Source: Patescibacteria group bacterium (GTDB lineage Bacteria > Patescibacteriota > Gracilibacteria > UBA1369 > UBA12470). From it: DNA of 43,384 nucleotides. The notes under the pieces are model-generated. The model saw only the letters and a list, made by a program, of their open reading frames with translations, was not told where the DNA came from and made no database searches. Shown here piece by piece: positions 25,640-33,551 of the stretch (the first letter of the stretch is position 1; each line of letters opens with the position of its first letter). The translations under genes were made by a program, and so were the position numbers. Location of the stretch: NCBI GenBank assembly GCA_018816885.1, contig JAHIUS010000032.1, forward strand, positions 1 to 43,384. The letters run 5' to 3'.

Positions 25640-27277
25640 TTAATCTATTGTTTCCAAATAACATCCTTCACAATAAACATCTTCCTTTTCATAAGTACTT
25701 TCCACTTCTTTTCCGCATTCTTTGCATTCGCGTTCAACCAGCACACACGGATTATGCGTGTTGAACCTCATTTTATGCCTGCATTCCGGGCAATGGCGAG
25801 GGACCGGGAGGCCGGTGCGGCGGTAGAATTTCAATTCTTGGATGATTAGGCGATAGTTTTTGCCGCAATCTTCGCAGGCGAGGGTTTCTTTGAGAATTTC
25901 GTCTGAAATATCGGCGATGTTGTCGGGGATTCCCAAGATTGTTGCCGGCTGATACTCTTTTTGGTCTTTTTCGCGCCAGCGGAAACCTTTTTTCTCAGCT
26001 TCTTCCCTTGTTAGAGAGTAAAAGTTTTGGGCTGCGGTTTCGTTATAAGGGAAATGTGATAACTTTGGTGGGAAAAATTGGCCCCACTCCCCCGATTCTT
26101 TCATGTGGGCGATGATTTTTGAGAGCAACTCGTTATATTCTTTTTCCGAGTACTGTTTGTTGAAAATGCAGTTTTTCTTATGGCGAAGCCCGATACATCC
26201 GAAGCAGTTTTCACAAGAAACACAACTGTCGCAATAAAGCATCCCGCTTGAATACCAGGTGTAGGTGCAGAAAGCGCAGTGTTGGCAGGCTCGGATTACG
26301 GCGCAATGGACGCAAACTTCACAGCCTGTCCATCCGGCTGAATATGCGTTTTGGACATCTTTTGATCCTGCGAGAGATATACTGTTGAAACAGTCTTCCG
26401 AATCGAAACTTTCGAAGCAGTTTTCGCAGTTTCTTGAGTTGTAGACGTGATCGCCTGTTACGTTTTCGCATTGCAGGTTGTGGACGAATCTGTTTTTGGC
26501 TCTTTGGCGGATTTCTTTGTACTGTTTCGTGGATTTTTGCCAGGTCTGCCATGATCCGTCCAGTAATTTTTTCTTTAAATCTTCAAAATCTTCTTTGGAT
26601 ACTTTTTTATTAAAAATATAGTAGCTTTTGTTCGCCAAATTATTGCAAAAAATACAATGATCGCATCCTCTTAACTGGCAGGAAAAGCAACATTCGTTGC
26701 AGTCATTTCCTTCTTCGAGCATGATGCATTGGTAGCCGTTTTTCACATCACTGCACCAGGAACAAAGAGTGCTGTCGTAGGTGTACATCGAGTCGTAAAT
26801 ATCTTTGTCGTTTACGATCCAGTAGGAGTAATAAATATCTTCACCTCTGTACATTAGAGAGTTTAAGTAGCAGTTTTTGGATTCGCGGGTGTGGCTGTTG
26901 TAGTCGCAGTTTTCTGAGTTGAAGATCGTGGTGCCTTCTCTTGGAGTTGCGAGTTGAAGGTCGCGAAATTGTTCGAAAAAAGGCTTATTGAAGTCGAAGT
27001 CGCGGCCATAATCTAGCGCTTCCCACTGGTCGCCCCACCAAAATTCGTTTTTATAGACTTTAAATGGGCTGTCCTCTGGGTAGGCGCTTAAGATGTGGTC
27101 ACCTGTTGCGTCGCATTTCCGGGGGTAAAGTTTCCATTCGTTGCGAGTTGCCATCAGTTTGCGCATTCTTTCTAAAGGGCTTATTTCCGGGAGCGGTATG
27201 TCGAAGCGACGGCAGAATTCCTCCTCGCGGGAGGAGATTTCGAAGGGGAGTCCGGTGATTTTGCAGGTTTTTTGCAT
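25640..27277 (-). CDS. Cys-triplet repeat protein E (degenerate N-ribbon, 545 aa)
   Basis: Start chosen at ATG 27277 (MQKTCKITGLPFEI), which overlaps the TAA of gene F by one base (TAATG); an earlier in-frame start would only read F's tail as MLFGNRLL. The N-ribbon fold is recognisable (ATRNEWKLYPRKCDATG) but retains only C5 and C55 of eight ligands. The C-ribbon is complete (468, 471, 496, 499, 518, 521, 536, 539) with its last interval shortened to x14. Block 1 is poorer in Cys (about 12 between 124 and 211) and has many Tyr/Ser substitutions at register positions. Block 2 ends CENCFGCIGLRHKKNCIFNK, then EKEYNEL, GEWGQFFPP and YNETAAQNFYSLTREEA. Confidence 0.85.
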   Translation of the reverse strand: MQKTCKITGLPFEISSREEEFCRRFDIPLPEISPLERMRKLMATRNEWKLYPRKCDATGDHILSAYPEDSPFKVYKNEFWWGDQWEALDYGRDFDFNKPFFEQFRDLQLATPREGTTIFNSENCDYNSHTRESKNCYLNSLMYRGEDIYYSYWIVNDKDIYDSMYTYDSTLCSWCSDVKNGYQCIMLEEGNDCNECCFSCQLRGCDHCIFCNNLANKSYYIFNKKVSKEDFEDLKKKLLDGSWQTWQKSTKQYKEIRQRAKNRFVHNLQCENVTGDHVYNSRNCENCFESFDSEDCFNSISLAGSKDVQNAYSAGWTGCEVCVHCAVIRACQHCAFCTYTWYSSGMLYCDSCVSCENCFGCIGLRHKKNCIFNKQYSEKEYNELLSKIIAHMKESGEWGQFFPPKLSHFPYNETAAQNFYSLTREEAEKKGFRWREKDQKEYQPATILGIPDNIADISDEILKETLACEDCGKNYRLIIQELKFYRRTGLPVPRHCPECRHKMRFNTHNPCVLVERECKECGKEVESTYEKEDVYCEGCYLETID

Positions 27278-28851
27278 TAATAGACGGTTTCCAAATAACA
27301 TTTCTCACAGCAAACATTCTTTTTATCTCCAAATACTGTCTCAATCTCAACTCCACACTTCCCACACGATCCTTTTTGTAATTTTCGGGGTGGTCGCAAG
27401 CCCATTCGCATTTTGTGTCGGCAGTCCGGGCAGGCCCCGGGCAAAGGAAGTTTCTTTCGCCCATACAACTCCGCTTCTTGAGGAATTATCCGGAAACTTT
27501 TGCCGCAAGTGTCGCATTTTGAGGCGTCACCGGCGTCTTTTGAAGCGGTGTCTTCTCCTTCATACCAGCTTGGTGCAGTCTCTTTTGTCAGTGGGCAATA
27601 TTCGTGAGCAGCGGTTTCGTTATAGCAGTATGGAGAGTGTTCCATTGGGAAGAATTCGCCCCATTCGCCCGATTTTTTCATGTTTTCGATTATTTGTGCT
27701 CGCAATTTCTCGTACTCTTCCGGAGAATATTGTTTGTTCAAAATGCAGTTTTCTTTTCTTTTTAACCCAAAACATCCAAAAATATTGTTTGAATACCAAC
27801 AATATTGGGAATAAAAGACGTTATTGCATTCATAACATTTTGAGTCCCCCATCCCGTTATACACTTCATTGCAAGCGTGGGTTTCATACTGCAACTCTCC
27901 TTTCCATGGTTCCGTTACATCCCAAATCATTTTCATCTCTCCGAAATCATAACAGTATGCAGCATCCTCTGTGTCATATCCGTAATAAGAATTTTTTACG
28001 TTTTTGCTGCCTGTAATGTGGTCTCCTATACAATCTTGGCAGTTTTCGGTTTTTGCGTATTTAAAGATAGCGTTTTCTTTTAACAATTCTTTGAAATGAC
28101 TGAAAGCTTTGACGGTTTCTAACCATGTTGTTGGTCGAATTTCCTTGATTTTTTTCTCGTACTCTTCTTGGGAATACGGTTTGTTGAAAATGTAATGTTT
28201 TTTATGTCTTAAATTAAAGCATCCAAAGCAGTCCGAGCATGAATGGCAGTCGTAACAGAACATACAGTTGTTGCAGTGTCGGCATTCATCTAAGAATTCA
28301 GAGAAGCTGGAATTGCGTGTATCTGTGCAAAAATAACAGAGCTCGCAATGATGAATCGCTAGGCAGTCGACGCAATCTTTGTTGTATATGCAAAAATTAG
28401 TGATGTAATAACAGTCTTCGTTCTTGGCTACATTAATGCACATGTAGCAATTTTTATTATGACCTGAATGACTTGTGTAAAGCGAATTCTCGCTATTGAA
28501 GTTGATTAGGGGCGGACGTGGAGTTTTTTTGCTTAATTCAAGTATTTGCTCGAAAAATGGCCGGGTCGGATCGTAGTCCTGTCCGTATTCAAGAGGGTCC
28601 CAGTTGTCCGACCACCACTCTTCTGTTCCATAAACCTTTAATGGTTTGTCCGGGGAGTATGTTGTAATTATATCTCTACCTGAAAGGTCGCATTTTCTTC
28701 TGTAAAGGCACCTTTCGTTGCGGTGGCTTAGGCGGCGTTTTTGTCTGCAGTCCGGGCAAAGAGTTGGGTCTGAGACATCGAATTTTTTGAAAAATTCTCG
28801 ATCGTCTGATGTTACTTCGAATTGTTGGGCGCAAGACTCGCAGGTTTTCAT
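27277..28851 (-). CDS. Cys-triplet repeat protein F (full length, 524 aa)
   Basis: The first N-ribbon site is intact (C4, C7, C32, C35). The second keeps only C54, in KCDLSGRDIITTYSPD, the alternative CD(A/L)(T/S)G form shared with D, E and L. The C-ribbon has all eight (446, 449, 474, 477, 496, 499, 515, 518). Block 1 (135-211) has 17 Cys with one register shift between 147 and 154 and closes with CFGCFNLRHKKHYIFNKPYSQEEYEKK. Block 2 is Cys-poor and ends NIFGCFGLKRKENCILNKQYSPEEYEKL, then GEWGEFFPMEHSPYCYNETAAHEYCPLTKE. The ATG overlaps the gene G stop by four bases (ATGA). Confidence 0.85.
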   Translation of the reverse strand: MKTCESCAQQFEVTSDDREFFKKFDVSDPTLCPDCRQKRRLSHRNERCLYRRKCDLSGRDIITTYSPDKPLKVYGTEEWWSDNWDPLEYGQDYDPTRPFFEQILELSKKTPRPPLINFNSENSLYTSHSGHNKNCYMCINVAKNEDCYYITNFCIYNKDCVDCLAIHHCELCYFCTDTRNSSFSEFLDECRHCNNCMFCYDCHSCSDCFGCFNLRHKKHYIFNKPYSQEEYEKKIKEIRPTTWLETVKAFSHFKELLKENAIFKYAKTENCQDCIGDHITGSKNVKNSYYGYDTEDAAYCYDFGEMKMIWDVTEPWKGELQYETHACNEVYNGMGDSKCYECNNVFYSQYCWYSNNIFGCFGLKRKENCILNKQYSPEEYEKLRAQIIENMKKSGEWGEFFPMEHSPYCYNETAAHEYCPLTKETAPSWYEGEDTASKDAGDASKCDTCGKSFRIIPQEAELYGRKKLPLPGACPDCRHKMRMGLRPPRKLQKGSCGKCGVEIETVFGDKKNVCCEKCYLETVY

Positions 28852-29780
28852 AAGTGATCTTCTATACAGCTGTCATTTATCGGATAAACAGATTTTATCA
28901 CATCGAGGTTGTATTTTCCCGCTTCTTTTAATTCGGCTTTTATCTCAGCGACTTTCCGAAAGTACTCCTCTTCTGAGTAGGGCTCGTTTAGGATGTGGAA
29001 TTTTTTGGCTTTTAAACCAATACATCCGAAACAGTTGTGGCAGTTGAAACATAGTTCGCAGAATTCGCAGTCCGAGCAATCCCATGCGATATTGCAGAAA
29101 TTCAAATTGAATCCGGCTGTACTGACACATTCGTAACAGAGTTCATTGTCCATAAAAAATGAGCAATCCGTGCAATCTTTTAGCCCGCTGACTCCCCCAT
29201 CGATATAGATACAGTCTTCGGCGTAGTTTGAGTCAAAGCATTCGTGGCAATTTTTGACATGGCATATGTAGTCGCCTGTTGAATCCTCATTATGAAGGGT
29301 GTGGGAGTAGAGACGAGGGGTGCTGCGTTTCAATTCTACGAGTTTTTCTTGGATATTTTCGGGTTTGATTTTTTTGAATTCTTCGCGCGTGATTTTTTTA
29401 TTAAAAATATAATATTCTTGATGCCTGAGGCCAACGCATCCGATACAGTTCCGGCATCCGATACAGTCGTAACAGTGCTTTAGGTCGAAGGAGTCTTTGC
29501 AATCTTGGCAAAATTCGCAGTTGTAGCATTTTTCGCAATCCGTACATTCATAAAGAAGTTCCGAATCGAAACAGTATGAGCAGTCTGTGCAATCCTTCGA
29601 TCTGTAAACCCAATAAGTGTGGATGAGATCCTCGTTATAGTCCGAGGCGATGTGCATGTAGCAGTTTTTGTTGTGTCTGCTGAGATTCCCGTATTCGGAG
29701 TTGGTCGCATGAACATTGTGAAGGGCAACGCGAGGGGTTTCCAGTTGGAGAGAGTGGAATTTTTCTGTAAAAGTGGTCAT
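28848..29780 (-). CDS. Cys-triplet repeat protein G (core-only, 310 aa)
   Basis: First gene of the six-gene operon. 32 Cys; no ribbons; the N-terminus (MTTFTEKFHSLQLETPRVAL) corresponds to the 'PFF(E/D)QF..L...PR' linker of the long paralogs. Block 1 cysteines 40, 64, 67, 70, 79-94 and 103-115 are all in one register even where the run is interrupted (S97 and L100 occupy register positions). It closes with CIGCVGLRHQEYYIFNKKITREEF. Block 2 closes with NCFGCIGLKAKKFHILNEPYSEEEYF, followed by a short helical tail. Close in layout to A, which also has 310 residues. Confidence 0.85.
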   Translation of the reverse strand: MTTFTEKFHSLQLETPRVALHNVHATNSEYGNLSRHNKNCYMHIASDYNEDLIHTYWVYRSKDCTDCSYCFDSELLYECTDCEKCYNCEFCQDCKDSFDLKHCYDCIGCRNCIGCVGLRHQEYYIFNKKITREEFKKIKPENIQEKLVELKRSTPRLYSHTLHNEDSTGDYICHVKNCHECFDSNYAEDCIYIDGGVSGLKDCTDCSFFMDNELCYECVSTAGFNLNFCNIAWDCSDCEFCELCFNCHNCFGCIGLKAKKFHILNEPYSEEEYFRKVAEIKAELKEAGKYNLDVIKSVYPINDSCIEDHL

Positions 29781-29893
29781 TGGCTTGTATTATACCAAAA
29801 AAATAGCCAAACATTTGATTTTCCAAAAATTTCATTCATAATACTCACAGCTCTTTGAAAACCCACACCCCAAATGCGATACCAGCATTTTTC

Positions 29894-29989
29894 GCTGCCA
29901 TACCGGCAGCTAACTTCCACGAACCGGAAGCGAATATAAATTTCTTTGTGTAGGACTCCCTCGAGTATTATCAAAGGCATTTATATGCC
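29894..29989 (+). other. Three successive hairpins in the G/PiT intergenic region
   Basis: The 293-base gap between divergent genes G and PiT contains GCTGCC/GGCAGC (29894-29910), CTTCC/GGAAG (29914-29930) and GGCAT/ATGCC (29976-29989). The first two abut. They could form a structured 5' leader of the phosphate transporter mRNA. I recognise no known riboswitch. The remainder of the gap is AT-rich and presumably holds both promoters. Confidence 0.4.
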
Positions 29990-30073
29990 GCACGGTTAGT
30001 TCCCGCAAAAAAACAACAAACTTAAAATAGAATCTCTGGTATCAGGGATTTTTTCGAAATTAAACAAAAATAT

Positions 30074-31603
30074 ATGACTTTTGAATTACTGGCTGTTATC
30101 ACTCTCATCGTTCTGGCTCTCGGGAGCCTTATGGTGGGGGTTGTTAATGATGCCGTGAATTTCCTGAATTCTGCAATCGGCGCTAAAGCTGCTCCTCGTA
30201 AGATTATTATGCTTGTTGCGGCGGCCGGAGTGATGATTGGAGCGACTTTTTCCGATGGGATTATCGAGGTGGCGCGAAAAGGGATTTTTCATCCGGAATT
30301 TTTCACTTTGAATGAGGCGATTATTATTTTTACAGGGGCGATTATTGCGAATATCGTTCTTCTTGATCTGTTTTCGACTTTTGGGCTGCCGACTTCCACT
30401 ACGGTTTCGATTGTTTTTGCTCTGTTTGGGGCGGCTCTGAGTACCGCTCTGCTGAAAACCGGGGACTGGGACGCTGCATGGGAAGCTATTAATAGTGCTT
30501 CTGCGGTTAAAATCATGCTTGGTATTTTACTGTCTGTGGGATTTGCTTTTGCGATTGGGGTTGTTGCTCAGTTTATTACGCGGCTGATTTTTACGTTTGA
30601 TTATGCGCGGCGGTTTAATCGGTTTGGTTTTTTGTGGAGTGGTGTTGCCTTGTCGGCTCTTGTGTTTTTTATTCTTATTAAAGGGGGGAAGCATGCGACT
30701 TTTATGACTGATGATTTGCAGGCTTGGATTTCGACTCATACTTTGACGATTATGGTTGGTTCTTTCGTGGTTTTTTCTTTGTTGTCACTGATTTTGATTC
30801 GGTTAAAAGTTAATGTCCTTAAATTTATTATCTTAATCGGGACCGGTTCTTTGGCGATGGCTTTTGCAGGGAATGATTTGGCGAACTTCATTGGTGTTAC
30901 TGTCGCAGGAGTGAACGCTTATCTTGGTGCTGATCTGGCCGGGAAGCTCCCAACTCCAACCTGGGTTCTATTGGTTGCGGGTGCGGTTATGGTTTTTGCT
31001 CTCTATACTTCCAAAAAATCTAAAACTGTCATTCGTACGGAGATTAATTTGGCAAGTCATGATAAGGATGTTGTGAATTCCTGGAGGGCAAATCTTTTTG
31101 CTGAAAAACTTGCGAAGATGGTGAGCTTTTCTTTTGATTGGATCGGCGGAATTTTACCTAAGAATACTCGGGACTGGATCGCTTCTCGGTTTAAAAGACG
31201 TGCTCATTGGGATGATGGCGAAAAACGTGCTTATGATTTAATTAGAGCTTCCGTGAACCTGATGGTGGCTGCCGCCGTAATTTCTTATGCTACTTCATAC
31301 AAACTGCCTTTATCGACAACTTATGTGACTTTTATGGTCGCAATGGGAACTTCTCTTGCCGATGGTGCTTGGGATCGATCTTGTGCTCCTGCACGAATTA
31401 CCGGCGTTTTGACTGTTGTGAGCGGGTGGTTTTTGACCGCTTTTATTATTTTCTTCCTTGCCGCGGGCACTTCCGCCGTTCTTTATTTGGCACAGGGTTA
31501 TGGACTTATGACTTTGCTGGTCGTTCTTGCCTATATTGTTTATAAACTTCTGCATATCCATGATAAGCGTGAGAAAAAACATTCTTTATTGCAAGAGGGT
31601 TAG
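30074..31603 (+). CDS. PiT-family inorganic phosphate transporter
   Basis: A 509-aa integral membrane protein with two inverted PiT repeats. The duplicated PD001131-type signature is seen as VVNDAVNFLNSAIGAKAAPRK (23-43) and AFAGNDLANFIGVTVAG (N267, D268). About ten membrane helices flank a hydrophilic loop (about 320-390, KKSKTVIRTEI...KRRAHWDDGEK). Such carriers move phosphate, often as a metal-phosphate complex, with H+ or Na+. It stands alone, divergent from gene G. The first signature departs from GANDVAN at the first two residues (VVNDAVN). Confidence 0.92.
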   Translation: MTFELLAVITLIVLALGSLMVGVVNDAVNFLNSAIGAKAAPRKIIMLVAAAGVMIGATFSDGIIEVARKGIFHPEFFTLNEAIIIFTGAIIANIVLLDLFSTFGLPTSTTVSIVFALFGAALSTALLKTGDWDAAWEAINSASAVKIMLGILLSVGFAFAIGVVAQFITRLIFTFDYARRFNRFGFLWSGVALSALVFFILIKGGKHATFMTDDLQAWISTHTLTIMVGSFVVFSLLSLILIRLKVNVLKFIILIGTGSLAMAFAGNDLANFIGVTVAGVNAYLGADLAGKLPTPTWVLLVAGAVMVFALYTSKKSKTVIRTEINLASHDKDVVNSWRANLFAEKLAKMVSFSFDWIGGILPKNTRDWIASRFKRRAHWDDGEKRAYDLIRASVNLMVAAAVISYATSYKLPLSTTYVTFMVAMGTSLADGAWDRSCAPARITGVLTVVSGWFLTAFIIFFLAAGTSAVLYLAQGYGLMTLLVVLAYIVYKLLHIHDKREKKHSLLQEG

Positions 31604-31605
31604 AA

Positions 31606-31734
31606 TTATTCTTCTAGAGATTCTTTGAGCGCCTGGTAGAAGACTTCCAAATCAACACCTTTGCCGTTATTGAATTCATCGGCATCGAAAATGACTATTT
31701 CTTTTTGCCCCGATTGTTTTGAATTATTTTTCAT
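31606..31734 (-). CDS. Small hypothetical protein, 42 aa, after gene H
   Basis: MKNNSKQSGQKEIVIFDADEFNNGKG then VDLEVFYQALKESLEE. It starts 9 bases after the stop of gene H on the same strand, behind TGCAGGT, and its composition (charged start, amphipathic C-terminal helix) looks like a real small protein. No similarity recognised. It may be the last gene of the H-K group. Confidence 0.5.
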   Translation of the reverse strand: MKNNSKQSGQKEIVIFDADEFNNGKGVDLEVFYQALKESLEE

Positions 31735-31743
31735 ACCTGCATA

Positions 31744-32709
31744 TTAACTCGGATAATAAAGCTCCGCCACAGTATCCTCGTACGGATGAGTGGATTCTAA
31801 AAGCCATTTCCCGTATAGGTTTTGGGCTCGGAGTTCATCTTTGATTTCTTGGACTTTTCTTTCGTACTCTTCCTTTGAATATTTTTTGTTCAAAATTTCA
31901 TATTCGGCGTGAGAGCGAGAAACGCACCCGAAACAGCTACGCGAATTGAAGACCATATCGCAATATTCGAGGTCTGAGTTGTGCCAACATGCGTTGCAGA
32001 AATTGCAGTTGTGGTTTCCTGAGTTGCCGATGCATTCGTAAAGCAGTTCCGAAGGGTCGTATCCGATGCAGTCGCAGTCCATTGAGTCTTTTGCAGCGTC
32101 AATGTTTGTGCCCATGTAGATGCAGTCTTCAACGTCGGTGCAGTAGAAGCAGTTTGTGAGGTTCCTTGAGTTTTCCAGAAAGGATCCGGTGCAGTTTTCG
32201 CAGTTTTTTTGCAAGGATGCGACGTGTGGTACCGATCTTCTCATTCTTTCCAGTTCTTCGAGGAGTTGCTCCGCTGAATATTGTTTTAATTTTTCGATTT
32301 CTTGAAAATAATCGTCTTTTGAAAATTGTTTGTTTCGAATGTGATACTGGACATTTCTGAGGTTTGCGCACAAGAAACAGTCGCGGCAGTTCACAAGATC
32401 GAATCCGAACTCACAATTGGCGCATGTGAAACAGTTATAGAGATAATTGCAGTCGTAAAGATTGCTTCCGAAAACGCATTCGTAGCAAAGTTCGCTTTGG
32501 GTTAATTTGTCACAATCGGTACAGTCCTTTGTTTTGAAAGGATATTGCGAATAATGCGTGTCTTCGCAGTAATGCCCTCCGAAAATCAGGTAGCAGTTTT
32601 TGTTTTTGTAGGCGTAATTCGTGTAATCGCTATTTTCCGAGTTCGAAGAAACGAGCGCTATTCGCGGCATTGTTTGTTGGAGCTTTTTTAATTCATCTAT
32701 GAACCACAT
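31744..32709 (-). CDS. Cys-triplet repeat protein H (core-only, 321 aa)
   Basis: 27 Cys. All 13 block-1 cysteines (39, 48, 63, 66, 75, 78, 87, 93, 96, 99, 108, 111, 114) are divisible by three, and 39/63/87/111 are 24 apart. Block 1 closes with FLCANLRNVQYHIRNKQFSKDDYF, where the usual GL is NL. Block 2 has 14 Cys and closes with SCFGCVSRSHAEYEILNKKYSKEEYERK. The tail THPYEDTVAELYYPS keeps a trace of the 'SPF.YNE..A.EYYPLT' segment of long paralogs. The start (MWFIDELKKLQQ) overlaps the B3/B4-domain gene by 13 bases, so the two are co-transcribed. Confidence 0.85.
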   Translation of the reverse strand: MWFIDELKKLQQTMPRIALVSSNSENSDYTNYAYKNKNCYLIFGGHYCEDTHYSQYPFKTKDCTDCDKLTQSELCYECVFGSNLYDCNYLYNCFTCANCEFGFDLVNCRDCFLCANLRNVQYHIRNKQFSKDDYFQEIEKLKQYSAEQLLEELERMRRSVPHVASLQKNCENCTGSFLENSRNLTNCFYCTDVEDCIYMGTNIDAAKDSMDCDCIGYDPSELLYECIGNSGNHNCNFCNACWHNSDLEYCDMVFNSRSCFGCVSRSHAEYEILNKKYSKEEYERKVQEIKDELRAQNLYGKWLLESTHPYEDTVAELYYPS

Positions 32710-33398
32710 GATGTATTGTTTTTATCCAAAATTATTGATTCAACTTCTCCTCCGCAGTATTTTTCTACAAGTTCTTTGAGTTCTTGCAGAGCTTGTTCGA
32801 TTTCTTCGCGGGTTACCGGGGGGAGACCTTCTAGAACAAGGACTGCATTTTTGGTTTCCTCTGTTAATTTGGTTCTATCGGCCTCTCTCCAATTGAACTT
32901 TCGGCAAATCACACCGTTGTCGTCTTTGTAGACAACTTCTCCGGGTTCCGGAGGGTTGTTTTCTGTGGCTCCAAGTTCGACAAACTCTTCTGATCCGTCT
33001 GCGTATGCGAGCTGGATGTCACCGACACATTTGTCTAAGTCTTCGCCTCCTGCTGTGATCACGTATTTGAGAGAAATTGCGTTGTAAAGGTCGACTAATT
33101 TGTTGATATTTGGAAGCTGACCGCCTTTTACGACTCTTCTGACAATGGCTTGGACTGATGGGGCGGCTTTTTTGGGGTTGCTGCCGAATTTTTTGTGGGC
33201 TTCTCGCCAAGACTCAATCTTAGGATAGCTATTTACAGGCTCGATCCCCGGGGTTTCACGAACGCACTTTTCGGCTTCGCGGAGGAGGGTTGTGATTTCA
33301 GGATCAGATCCCGAATTGTCGATGTTTTTCACTGCCAAAACACCTATTACAAGGTTTTCGTAGTTTTGGAGGATTTGGCAGGAGATTTTAAAATTCAT
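32697..33398 (-). CDS. B3/B4 tRNA-binding domain protein
   Basis: A 233-aa stand-alone relative of the B3/B4 domain of phenylalanyl-tRNA synthetase beta chain: IESWREAHKKFGSNPKKAAPSVQAIVRRV, then GGQLPNINKLVDLYNAISLKYVITAGGEDLDK. Free-standing copies are widespread; an editing-like or tRNA-related role has been proposed for the family but is not settled. It lies inside the H-I gene group, overlapping gene H by 13 bases and the upstream small ORF by four. Why it travels with Cys-rich genes is unclear. Confidence 0.88.
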   Translation of the reverse strand: MNFKISCQILQNYENLVIGVLAVKNIDNSGSDPEITTLLREAEKCVRETPGIEPVNSYPKIESWREAHKKFGSNPKKAAPSVQAIVRRVVKGGQLPNINKLVDLYNAISLKYVITAGGEDLDKCVGDIQLAYADGSEEFVELGATENNPPEPGEVVYKDDNGVICRKFNWREADRTKLTEETKNAVLVLEGLPPVTREEIEQALQELKELVEKYCGGEVESIILDKNNTSCGS

Positions 33399-33529
33399 TT
33401 GTATATCATATTATCAATGTTTTCTGAATTATTGTGTTTTTCTTTTTCCCAAGAGAATGTTGGCAAGTCAGAAAATTTAGTTTTTTTCTTCTTTGTGATC
33501 TTCTCTTTCTTGCTATTTTTATCGTTCAT
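33395..33529 (-). CDS. Small Lys-rich hypothetical protein, 44 aa
   Basis: MNDKNSKKEKITKKKKTKFSD then LPTFSWEKEKHNNSENIDNMIYK. Its TGA overlaps the ATG of the B3/B4 gene (ATGA), which supports translation. It lies 22 bases after the stop of gene I. Function unknown; very basic first half, so nucleic-acid contact is possible. Confidence 0.4.
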   Translation of the reverse strand: MNDKNSKKEKITKKKKTKFSDLPTFSWEKEKHNNSENIDNMIYK

Positions 33530-33551
33530 AGATGAATTATTAAAAATTATT

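Noticed and set aside
29777..29980. 67-codon minus-strand ORF between gene G and PiT
   Set aside because: It covers the hairpin-rich promoter region, overlaps G's start, and its composition looks non-coding.
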